Source of the DNA: Synergistaceae bacterium
GTDB taxonomy: Bacteria > Synergistota > Synergistia > Synergistales > Synergistaceae
Assembly (NCBI GenBank): GCA_031274465.1
Contig: JAISQC010000015.1
Span: 1 to 8,473, forward strand
DNA length: 8,473 bases
Direction of reading: 5' to 3'
The position numbers and the translations under genes are program-made. Position 1 is the stretch's first letter; every line of letters starts with the position of its first letter. The notes beneath the pieces were generated by a model. That model was given only the letters and a program-made list of their open reading frames with translations. It did no database searches and had not been told where the DNA came from. Shown here one piece after another: positions 1 to 6,155 of this stretch.

Positions 1-1406
1 GCTATGTCGCCTATGTCTTTTTCTTCATGGGCGACGCGCTTTCCGCACGCCACGCTCAAAACGAGTTTCTCCAGGCGGCTGGCTGCCGCGTCCCACGGCT
101 CTCCTTCGAGCAATGTGCCCGCGTCGAAGTCGATCCACCGTGGGTGCTTTTCGGCAAGTTCCGTATGCGAGGAAATTTTTACGGTTGGGACTACCGAACC
201 GAACGGAGTGCCGGATTGCGTGGCAAACAGGATGACTTGGGCCCCGCTTCCGGCGAATGCCGTGCAGTTTGCGGCTTCGCAGCCCGATTCGGCTGTTATC
301 TGCGTCCCGGCGACGGAGCGGGCCGGTTCTCCTGAGTCCAGTGCGCCCGTGATTTGAGTTTCGCCGATGATGGATATGCCTGCAACGGCTTTTTCCTCGC
401 CTGTGGTTATCCCGTTTTTCAGGTCATCCGCGGACGGCGCCCGCAAGGAGCCGGATAGTCGCGCCAAGTGCGAGAAACTTTCGAACGCGCCCTCCGTCGT
501 GATCTTTGGGGCTATGGCGGGAAGGGCGCCGAGCAGCGAGGGGCCTCCGGCGGCGAGGATCGTTCCCCCTTGCGAAGCCAGGCCATTGGAGAAATGTCCC
601 AGAAGGGGGTTGGCCGAGGCGTGCGAAGGGCCGTCGCTGCCGATCACGCCGACGCATAGGCCAGACGCCGGGAATTCTTCCCTGACGCGGGGGGAATCAG
701 CCGCGAGCTCGTCCAGCAGCATCGGTATCTTATCCCCGCCGCTTTTCTGCATTATGGCGAACGTCACGTTGCACTTTCCGGCAAGGGCGCGGTTGTAAAG
801 GTCGGATACCTGCAAATTCTCGCATCCGAGGCCGACGAACAGTATTCCAGCCGCGTTCGGGTTGAAAGCGAGTCCGAGCAGCATGTCCACCGCGCTGGCC
901 GAATTTTCGCCGCCGCCGCAGTCGGATTGATGATCTATCAGCCGGACGGAATCTATCCAATAGGGCTTGCGATAGTTCGCCAGAATGTATCTGATCTCCC
1001 CCCGAATGCATCCGACCGACGGGATGACCCAGATGTCGTTGCGGACTCCGGGGCGGATCGCGCCTCGCCTGCGGTACCCCATGAACTTGTCGCGCGGCGC
1101 GCCCCTGTCCGTCGGGTACGGCCCGCGCCATTCCGGGAGCTGGGGCCATTGCTCCTGAGGCAGTGGGCGCACGTTGTGGTCGTGGACCCAGTCTCCGGCG
1201 CGTATGTCCCGGCAGGCAGAGCCGATCGGGTGTCCGTATTTGATGACCTGTTTCCCAGAGGGGATGTCTGTTGCCGCGATTTTGTGCAGGGGAGGTATGC
1301 GGTCGCGGATCGTAACGGCCCCGAGGGTTGCGCCGGCATCTGCCCCCTGCGGCAAGACAAAAACGTTGTCTGCGACGGACATGCGCAAAAAAAGAGGGTG
1401 CGTCAC
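1..1406 (-). CDS. UxaA/GarD-family dehydratase (altronate/galactarate dehydratase-like), 3' end cut by window edge
   Basis: I translated this frame by hand: it is open from the left edge to a stop at 1419-1421. About 468 codons are present; the family is usually about 490-510 residues, so only a short C-terminal piece is missing. Residues about 13-78 form an N-terminal SAF domain, with HK at 41-42, VIKYGHPIG at 54-62 and WVHDHN at 73-78. The UxaA core follows, with GVRND at 120-124, VGLGCEN at 191-197 and SANPLLG at 264-270. Near the edge come AQVILF, GTPFG, VPTVKIS and WIDFDAG, all typical of the family. Known members remove water from sugar acids such as altronate or galactarate in the cytoplasm, some with iron. 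Two usual motifs differ here: the GCSQ-type segment reads DCGGGENS (162-169) and the CGGSD-type segment reads VIGSD (254-258). The substrate therefore cannot be named. The GTG start at 1406 is chosen because it overlaps the TGA of an upstream mini-ORF and gives the usual N-terminal length; ATG at 1382 is the alternative. Confidence 0.88.
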   Translation of the reverse strand, partial: MTHPLFLRMSVADNVFVLPQGADAGATLGAVTIRDRIPPLHKIAATDIPSGKQVIKYGHPIGSACRDIRAGDWVHDHNVRPLPQEQWPQLPEWRGPYPTDRGAPRDKFMGYRRRGAIRPGVRNDIWVIPSVGCIRGEIRYILANYRKPYWIDSVRLIDHQSDCGGGENSASAVDMLLGLAFNPNAAGILFVGLGCENLQVSDLYNRALAGKCNVTFAIMQKSGGDKIPMLLDELAADSPRVREEFPASGLCVGVIGSDGPSHASANPLLGHFSNGLASQGGTILAAGGPSLLGALPAIAPKITTEGAFESFSHLARLSGSLRAPSADDLKNGITTGEEKAVAGISIIGETQITGALDSGEPARSVAGTQITAESGCEAANCTAFAGSGAQVILFATQSGTPFGSVVPTVKISSHTELAEKHPRWIDFDAGTLLEGEPWDAAASRLEKLVLSVACGKRVAHEEKDIGDI

Positions 1407-1447
1407 TGACCGGGCCGCTTAAATGTTTTGATGGGGGATTTTTCCAT
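1403..1447 (-). CDS. Possible 14-codon leader peptide overlapping the dehydratase start
   Basis: ATG at 1447 opens a 14-residue frame, MEKSPIKTFKRPGQ, whose TGA (1403-1405) overlaps the GTG start at 1406-1404 in a GTGA arrangement. AGAGG lies six bases before the ATG, a workable ribosome binding site, whereas the dehydratase GTG itself has no visible one. This suggests translational coupling: ribosomes ending the short frame would restart on the dehydratase. The peptide is basic (three Lys, one Arg) and has no run of a single amino acid as attenuation leaders do. An upstream in-frame ATG at 1468 would give 21 residues but has no ribosome site. It could be chance, because the same frame is open for a long way antisense-free inside the upstream regulator gene. 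Confidence 0.35.
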   Translation of the reverse strand: MEKSPIKTFKRPGQ

Positions 1448-1470
1448 GGTCTGCCTCTGTCCGCTCATGC

Positions 1471-1485
1471 CTGAAATTATTTCAG
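1471..1485. repeat. 15-bp perfect palindrome over the regulator stop codon
   Basis: The plus strand reads ctgaaat-t-atttcag, two perfect 7-bp arms around one base. It spans the TAA of the LuxR-type gene and lies about 65-80 bp before the dehydratase start. It has no T tract and is AT-rich, so it is a poor terminator. A protein-binding site or a chance palindrome are the options. Confidence 0.5.
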
Positions 1486-4011
1486 GATGCCGAGGGTTGT
1501 CGCTATCCGCACGGCGTCTGCCCTGTTGATGGCGCCGAGTTTGTTGTAAGCGCTGGTTATGACGCTTTTGACCGTGTTCACCGATATATTGTTGGTATTG
1601 GCTATTTCCTCGCGGGTGAGCCCTTGCGACAGATTGCCCAGCACCGAAGCCTCCCGCCTCGACAGCTTCTGTTCGGGGGTTTCGGCCGGTGTCACGTTCC
1701 TTGAGTACTCGCTTGTCAGGAGCGACAGCCTTTTTGCGAACACGGCCGATTTTCTGTTTATGCTGTCGAGCCAATCGGGGTCGAAGCCGAGGCCCCCGGA
1801 CTTGCGTATGTGGTCGGTAAGGGCGCGCATGTTGCCAGCGCTCTCCACGAAGGGCGTGATGATGCCGTTGTCGTGCGACATGTCGTAAGCGGCGCAAAGA
1901 GCGTTTGCGGCGCTTTTCATATCGCCCGTCTTCATGTGGACCACGGAGTGCATGACGAGGCATTTGAGCACGTTAACCCACCTGCCTTGGCGTTGGTACA
2001 TTTTTTCGTAGTGGTCGAGGAACGCCAGTGCCTCGTAGTATTTCTCGGATCCTATCAGGTATTCAGCCTGAATTATCTTGTCCCTGCACCCCACGAATGG
2101 CGGCCTGTTCATGTCGCGGGTATCCGGCGTGGTGAGCCAGCGCTCCATCCGCGAGAAATCCCCGACTGCGACGTAAAGCCCCGCCATCGCGCAGTCGCGC
2201 ATCTCGTAGAGCGGGACTATCTCGCGCTCGTTTATATAATCCCTCACGAATTCGACGTGCTCCTTGCACTGCTTGTAGTCTCCCTGCATTATGGCTGCCC
2301 TGGAGAGGATTATGTGCGCGTTGCACAGTATGTCATGCTGGCTTGCCTCCATAGCCGCGTATATGGCCTTGTGGGCGTGTTGTTTCACCGCGTTGAAGTC
2401 GAAGGTGAAATAACTCGCCTCCGAGGAGAAAAGGTGTTCGAAGCCGCTCCCGCCGCCGTGCGCGATTTTGGAGAAATAAGGAATTGCCTCGTGTATGGCC
2501 CGCTCCATGCGTTCAAGCGCCCCAGGCTGGTTGTCGCAGATGTTGAACGAGTCTACGTTCCCAACGTGCAGGTAGGCGGATTTGGCGGGCGAGCCGTCCG
2601 GGAAACACTCGTAGGACATTTTGAAATATCTGACATAGTCTGGATCGCAGCGGAGCATATGTATGCCCCCCATCATCCAGTACGCCTCTCCTCTCAAAAC
2701 CCGCGAGTCGAGGTCGTCCGATCCGGATATCCTCTGCGTCAAGGCGCACAATATCTCGGTCGCCGCTTCCAGCTCCAAGTTGTTTACGAGCATGGTGGCC
2801 CTGATAAAATCGGCCAAGGGGTTTTCATGGACGAAATCCTTCGGGAGGGCGTCGAGCTTTTCAAGCAAAAAATTCGCCCTCTCCCTGCTGTAAGCCACGT
2901 TGTTCTTGTAGTACTTGGCGATGGATTGGAACAATTGGTCGTGCCGGGCGCATTTTTCAAAGCAGTCGATGGCCTCCAGCTCGTGCCCCGTTTCGAAAAA
3001 AACGTCGCCGGCCGCCGACCAGAGCTCGCGTTTCTCGCCCTCGTCCAGAGCTTCCTGTTTTGCGACCAGGAACGCCCGGTACATGTTCTGAAAAGTATAT
3101 AGGTGGGACGAGCTGTCAAAGGCCACGAAGATATTCGCCGCAACCGCGTCTTCCGTCTCTGCCGGGTTGCTGGCCCCCAGCATTCGGACGAGTTTGCTCG
3201 AAAAGCTCTGGACCATCGACAGCTTTACCAGCGTGCGCTGTATGTCCTCGCTGTAGTTTGAGAAAAAATCCCTCTCGAAGAGGGCGTTTATGATGTCGAT
3301 ATTGGTCTGCCCGGGTTCGTATATCCTGTTTGGGTCAAACCTCTGGGCGAACATGTATAACGCCATAGGCCATCCGTCCGCGCGCTTGTTCATTTCTCTG
3401 AGCTCGTCTTCGGACAGCCCGAGCCCGCTCATCACGAAAAACAGCTTGGTCTCGGGGAGCGTGAATTTAAGATCGTCGGCGGTTATCTGAAACAGCCCTC
3501 CATGCCGCAACCCGGCTAGGCCTATATCCGTTTTCGCGGATGTTATGAGCATCAGGCAGAAATTTTCAAGCTGCGCCTCTATGATGCGCTCGAAAAAAGA
3601 GAGTATCTCGCCATTTTTCAGGCGCCCGAAATCATCGACGACGAAAATCAGTCGCGGCCCGTTGTAAATTTCTGCCGCGAATTCCCGCAGAAAGGAGTTG
3701 AATTTGATCGCCGTGTCGGGAAAGCCGGATGCGGAAAGTTTGCGCGCCAAGATGGGGAATTCGTCTTGAGCCGCGTTTGTCAGGCTTCTCCAGAAATGAT
3801 CCGTGATGTCGTCCAGCCTGTTGATGTGAATCCAAATCAGCCGACCATCTGTGTTTTGGGCAAAACACGCGGCCTCGTTGGTTTTGCCGTAGCCTGGGCC
3901 TGCCGTCACGGTGACGAGCGGGGTTTGCGCTGCGTGCTCAAACAACGCCTCGACGCGTGGCCTTTCGAGAAATTCGTCTTTTGTTGGTAACGCCGCCCGT
4001 CGGCCTTTCAT
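1477..4011 (-). CDS. MalT/LAL-type LuxR-family transcriptional regulator (STAND ATPase)
   Basis: 844 residues, in the usual 800-900 range for large ATP-binding LuxR regulators. The N-terminus carries a P-loop, AGPGYGKT, at 37-44, and a Walker B segment, LIFVVDD, at 121-127, so it is a signalling NTPase of the MalT kind. Roughly residues 370-760 are helix-rich and look like the TPR superhelix that senses the inducer in MalT. The last 62 residues (about 783-844) are a GerE/LuxR helix-turn-helix: LSRREASVL, then GLTREEIAN, then NISVNTVKS and NKLGAINRADAV. In this family, inducer and ATP drive multimerisation and activation of nearby catabolic promoters. ATG at 4011 is chosen because GGGAG lies nine bases upstream; the in-frame ATG at 4041 has no ribosome site and lies inside a palindrome. 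The gene reads toward the UxaA-like gene 70 bp downstream with no terminator between, so that gene is its likeliest target or operon partner (inference). Confidence 0.93.
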   Translation of the reverse strand: MKGRRAALPTKDEFLERPRVEALFEHAAQTPLVTVTAGPGYGKTNEAACFAQNTDGRLIWIHINRLDDITDHFWRSLTNAAQDEFPILARKLSASGFPDTAIKFNSFLREFAAEIYNGPRLIFVVDDFGRLKNGEILSFFERIIEAQLENFCLMLITSAKTDIGLAGLRHGGLFQITADDLKFTLPETKLFFVMSGLGLSEDELREMNKRADGWPMALYMFAQRFDPNRIYEPGQTNIDIINALFERDFFSNYSEDIQRTLVKLSMVQSFSSKLVRMLGASNPAETEDAVAANIFVAFDSSSHLYTFQNMYRAFLVAKQEALDEGEKRELWSAAGDVFFETGHELEAIDCFEKCARHDQLFQSIAKYYKNNVAYSRERANFLLEKLDALPKDFVHENPLADFIRATMLVNNLELEAATEILCALTQRISGSDDLDSRVLRGEAYWMMGGIHMLRCDPDYVRYFKMSYECFPDGSPAKSAYLHVGNVDSFNICDNQPGALERMERAIHEAIPYFSKIAHGGGSGFEHLFSSEASYFTFDFNAVKQHAHKAIYAAMEASQHDILCNAHIILSRAAIMQGDYKQCKEHVEFVRDYINEREIVPLYEMRDCAMAGLYVAVGDFSRMERWLTTPDTRDMNRPPFVGCRDKIIQAEYLIGSEKYYEALAFLDHYEKMYQRQGRWVNVLKCLVMHSVVHMKTGDMKSAANALCAAYDMSHDNGIITPFVESAGNMRALTDHIRKSGGLGFDPDWLDSINRKSAVFAKRLSLLTSEYSRNVTPAETPEQKLSRREASVLGNLSQGLTREEIANTNNISVNTVKSVITSAYNKLGAINRADAVRIATTLGILK

Positions 4012-4027
4012 TGGCTCGCACTCCCAG

Positions 4028-4041
4028 ATGGTATTTACCAT
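4028..4041. promoter_or_regulatory. Perfect 14-bp palindrome in the regulator leader
   Basis: ATGGTATTTACCAT is two perfect 6-bp arms (ATGGTA/TACCAT) around TT. It lies 17-30 bp upstream of the regulator ATG, between the putative -10 and the ribosome site. Directly beside it, 4041-4052 forms a second, weaker inverted repeat (TACT/AGTA arms). The position fits an autoregulatory operator or a small 5'-leader hairpin. Confidence 0.4.
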
Positions 4042-4054
4042 ACTTTACAGTATT

Positions 4055-4060
4055 ATTATA
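4055..4060 (-). promoter_or_regulatory. Putative -10 box of the LuxR-type regulator
   Basis: The minus strand reads TATAAT here, in AT-rich DNA, about 44 bp before the ATG at 4011. No good -35 sits at 16-18 bp, which would be usual for an activator-dependent or weak promoter. A TTGAAC nearby is too close to pair with this box. Confidence 0.35.
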
Positions 4061-4262
4061 ATCACTTTCGTTCAAATGCGTAGTATCATAATTGGCGTAA
4101 TTTATGAAATATTTTGTTCGCACAGCGGGCGATTAAACCGAATCCCCGCCCGAAGTTTTTGGAGCGCGTTTCAACTCACTCGCGAGGATTCAGCAGAACT
4201 ATATAGTGCGATTCCACCTTACCGAGTCTTTTCCCCGGAGGTATGATCATCCCAACGGGGGC

Positions 4263-5330
4263 GTGATAATTGTGATAGACTATGCTGAGGACATAATAGC
4301 GTTTGGCCCGGAGGCCGAGCGCGAGATCGAAGAGCTAGAGCGGGAGGGAGCGCTGCCGAAAGAGCTGGACCGTTTCCGCGACCATTACTTGAAGTTTCTC
4401 CTCGCGGCGCCCGAGCGCAAGAATATCCTTCTCGACCTCCTGAACACGATGCTTCGCCTCATGGGCTACGAGGGCCTAACCGACATCGAGCCCATGGACC
4501 GCGAGTTGTCGCCCCGTTTTGGCGGCGGCAGGGGGATGAGGCTGGACTACCTCGGGAGAACTGCCTCGGGGCGCATAGTGAATCTGGAGTTCCAAAAAGA
4601 CAGCGGAGGGGATTTCATAAAGCGGGCGCTCTACTGCTCCGGCACGATAATGCATAGGCAGTTGTTGGGCGGTGACCCATACGGCAAAATCTGCCAGACC
4701 GTCTTCATCGGGATACTGAACTCCACGCTCTTCAGGCGTGAGAATAACTGGTACTGGGACTTCGTCCTGAAGCATCCGAAGAGCGGCAGGGTGCTGACAG
4801 ATGACCTGCTTTTGATGTTCGTTGAGATGAACAAGCTGAAGCGGGCGCTCTCGGAGCTTCGCGCGAAGGCGCGGCGTGGCGGGCTGGACAGGGCGGATCT
4901 GGCGACGAGGCTTGCGCTGTGGGGTGCTTACGTTACGAACGAGGGGGTTGATATCGTGGCTGAGGCAATGGCGAAAGACGAAATTTTTTCGGAAGTGATG
5001 GAAGCAGAGAAAGACTACTGGGGCGAGAGCCGTAATCGCTTCATCCAGATGATGCAGGAGAAACACGAGCGCGACGCGCTGTGGGAACTCGAAAACGCGA
5101 GAAAGAAGGGATTGGCAGTAGGACTAGCAGAAGGACTAGCAGAAGGACGGGCAGAAGGGCTGTCTGAAGGACTGGCAGAAGGACGGGCCGAAGGGCTGTC
5201 TGAGGGACGGGCAGAAGGTGAAGCCAAGGGCAAGACTGAGGTAGCTTTGAACCTCGTCCGATCTAAGGTTGACATCGACACAATCGCTAAATGGACTGGC
5301 TTGTCCGTCGATGAAATAAAGTCCCTGTAG
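4263..5330 (+). CDS. Rpn/PD-(D/E)XK nuclease family transposase-like protein with Glu-Gly repeat tail
   Basis: About 355 residues. The nuclease-like core shows RLDYLG (Asp95) followed by VNLEFQ (Glu109, Gln111), the D...ExQ pattern of Rpn recombination-promoting nucleases and 'PD-(D/E)XK transposase' proteins. The N-terminal part is acidic and charged, with a conserved-looking YLKFLLAAPERK segment. Residues about 283-326 are tetrapeptide repeats of the LAEG/RAEG/LSEG type, followed by a closing IAKWTGLSVDEIKSL helix pair common at the C-terminus of this family. Rpn proteins are DNA endonucleases linked to recA-independent recombination, and many of these genes sit alone, as here. The start is uncertain: no ATG lies in frame near the N-terminus. 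GTG at 4263 is chosen because it overlaps a mini-ORF stop; GTG at 4272 has GGGGG ten bases upstream, and GTG at 4206 is the longest option but has no ribosome site. Confidence 0.85.
   Translation: MIIVIDYAEDIIAFGPEAEREIEELEREGALPKELDRFRDHYLKFLLAAPERKNILLDLLNTMLRLMGYEGLTDIEPMDRELSPRFGGGRGMRLDYLGRTASGRIVNLEFQKDSGGDFIKRALYCSGTIMHRQLLGGDPYGKICQTVFIGILNSTLFRRENNWYWDFVLKHPKSGRVLTDDLLLMFVEMNKLKRALSELRAKARRGGLDRADLATRLALWGAYVTNEGVDIVAEAMAKDEIFSEVMEAEKDYWGESRNRFIQMMQEKHERDALWELENARKKGLAVGLAEGLAEGRAEGLSEGLAEGRAEGLSEGRAEGEAKGKTEVALNLVRSKVDIDTIAKWTGLSVDEIKSL
5109..5240 (+). repeat. In-frame 12-bp minisatellite within the Rpn-like gene
   Basis: Eleven consecutive 12-bp units each encode Gly-X-X-(Glu/Val/Lys); the middle ones read ggactagcagaa, ggacgggcagaa and gggctgtctgaa. 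A higher-order 36-bp unit is visible: 5133-5168 and 5169-5204 both encode GLAEGRAEGLSE and differ at about three bases. The units stay in frame, so gain or loss of copies would change the linker length without breaking the gene. Such tails are common in Rpn-like proteins. Confidence 0.9.
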
Positions 5331-5414
5331 TTAGGCATATTGGCAGGTATCATAGTCATTGCACTTTATAATATACCCTCTGCTCGCGGACGCGGCGGTT
5401 TTCTGATCGGTTCT

Positions 5415-5454
5415 GCCACGCGGCTGGGGCATTTTTTGTGCCCGGCCGCGTGGC
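5415..5454. terminator. Large GC-rich stem-loop between convergent Rpn-like and tpx genes
   Basis: A perfect 10-bp stem (gccacgcggc at 5415-5424, gccgcgtggc at 5445-5454) continues inward with mostly paired bases around a T6 loop. It lies eight bases beyond the tpx stop and about 85 bp beyond the Rpn-like stop. Neither side has a clean T tract (only TTTT after GCGCGCGG on the plus side), so it is an imperfect bidirectional terminator or a 3'-end stabilising hairpin. Confidence 0.55.
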
Positions 5455-5462
5455 GCGCGGTT

Positions 5463-5978
5463 TTAGCCGGTGATCGCCTTGAGGGCGCCCACAGCGGCTT
5501 CGTAATCCGGCTCGTTGGCTTGTTCGCCCACTATCTGGACGTAGCGCACCACGTTTTCGCGGTCTACGATGAATATCGACCGCGCGAGCAGCCTCAGCTC
5601 CTTTATCAGAACGCCGTATCCCTCGCCGAAGGACGCGCTCCTGTGGTCCGAAAGGACAGTGACCCTTTCGATGCCGCCGGCCGCGCAAAAACGTTTGATG
5701 GCGAAGGGAAGGTCGGCGCTTATGTTCAATATCGCGACGTCTTGCGATACTTTTGAGGCGTCCTGCTCGAACCAGTGCACCTGAATGTCGCACACCGGCG
5801 TGTCGAGTGATGGCGTTACGGAAATGACCTTTATCTTGCCGTCGAAGTCCGCCAGCCCCTTCACCGTCATATCCGTGTCGAGAACCGAGAAATCCGGCGC
5901 CTTGTCGCCTACCTCGACGCGGTTGCCGACGAGGGTCAGGGGCTTGCCCCGCATTGTGATGATGCCCGTGCGTTCCAT
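5463..5978 (-). CDS. tpx: Thiol peroxidase (atypical 2-Cys peroxiredoxin, Tpx)
   Basis: 171 residues, close to the 165-170 usual for Tpx. This peroxiredoxin reduces hydrogen peroxide and organic peroxides in the cytoplasm, using thioredoxin. The peroxidatic cysteine is Cys63 in TPSLDTPVC and the resolving cysteine is Cys98 in SADLPFAIKRFC, the spacing expected for Tpx. The N-terminus has the usual MRGKPLTLVGN and GDKAPDFSVLD segments, and the C-terminus ends with NEPDYEAAVGALK. ATG at 5978 is supported by AGGAGG at 5986-5991, seven bases upstream; a longer reading from 6017 has no such site and overlaps the promoter. It appears to be a single-gene unit, divergent from the HAD phosphatase gene. 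A Tpx fits an anaerobe that must cope with short oxygen exposure. No frameshift or missing key residue is seen. Confidence 0.96.
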   Translation of the reverse strand: MERTGIITMRGKPLTLVGNRVEVGDKAPDFSVLDTDMTVKGLADFDGKIKVISVTPSLDTPVCDIQVHWFEQDASKVSQDVAILNISADLPFAIKRFCAAGGIERVTVLSDHRSASFGEGYGVLIKELRLLARSIFIVDRENVVRYVQIVGEQANEPDYEAAVGALKAITG

Positions 5979-6007
5979 AATAAAACCTCCTTTGCAGAGT
6001 TTAGAAG

Positions 6008-6016
6008 AGTATAGCA
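6008..6016 (-). promoter_or_regulatory. Putative extended -10 promoter of tpx
   Basis: The minus strand reads TGC then TATACT, an extended -10 element (TGN plus a 5/6 match to TATAAT), about 30 bp before the tpx ATG. The -35 region is weak, as is common with extended -10 promoters. Confidence 0.45.
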
Positions 6017-6038
6017 TTTTTCTCGCTGGTTAGCCTTG

Positions 6039-6051
6039 CGTAATTGTTACG
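6039..6051. promoter_or_regulatory. 13-bp palindrome in the tpx/HAD intergenic region, possible operator
   Basis: CGTAA-TTG-TTACG is a perfect inverted repeat, immediately upstream of where the tpx -35 would fall (about 6031-6036). It is well placed to bind a dimeric regulator. I do not match it to a known operator consensus. Confidence 0.3.
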
Positions 6052-6109
6052 ATTTAAAAAATGTGTGTTTTTGTCCTGACCTTTATTGATTTTATTAACC
6101 GGCATTTCA

Positions 6110-6120
6110 TGATATATAAT
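6110..6120 (+). promoter_or_regulatory. Putative promoter -10 of the HAD phosphatase gene
   Basis: TG followed by A and TATATAAT contains a perfect TATAAT at 6115-6120, with TTTATT at 6091-6096 as a weak -35 18 bp upstream. It lies about 36 bp before the ATG at 6156, a sensible leader length. Confidence 0.45.
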
Positions 6121-6155
6121 TATTGCCGCAAAACGAACTTGAAGGGGATATCTGC

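Noticed and set aside
4..798. Plus-strand frames of 102-143 codons at the left edge
   Set aside because: All lie opposite the UxaA-like gene, whose motifs are clear; no independent evidence.
1403..1963. 186-codon minus-strand frame overlapping the 3' part of the regulator gene
   Set aside because: Out-of-frame shadow rich in Arg and Gln; only its last 14 codons, beyond the regulator stop, are kept as a possible leader peptide.
1810..3102. Long plus-strand open frame of about 430 codons opposite the LuxR-type gene
   Set aside because: It lies antisense to a gene with clear Walker and helix-turn-helix motifs; its composition is that of a mirror frame in GC-biased DNA and it has no recognisable domain or ribosome site.
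4126..4160. Short stem (CGGGCG/CGCCCG) followed by TTTTT, terminator-like on the plus strand
   Set aside because: Only six base pairs with a 15-base loop, and no plus-strand gene lies upstream to terminate.
5109..5240. CRISPR-like regular repeats
   Set aside because: The units are 12 bp, coding, contiguous and without spacers; it is a protein repeat, not an array.
5375..5385. TATAAT-like sequence between the convergent Rpn-like and tpx genes
   Set aside because: No -35 at proper spacing and no plus-strand gene downstream; the next plus-strand frame is antisense to tpx.
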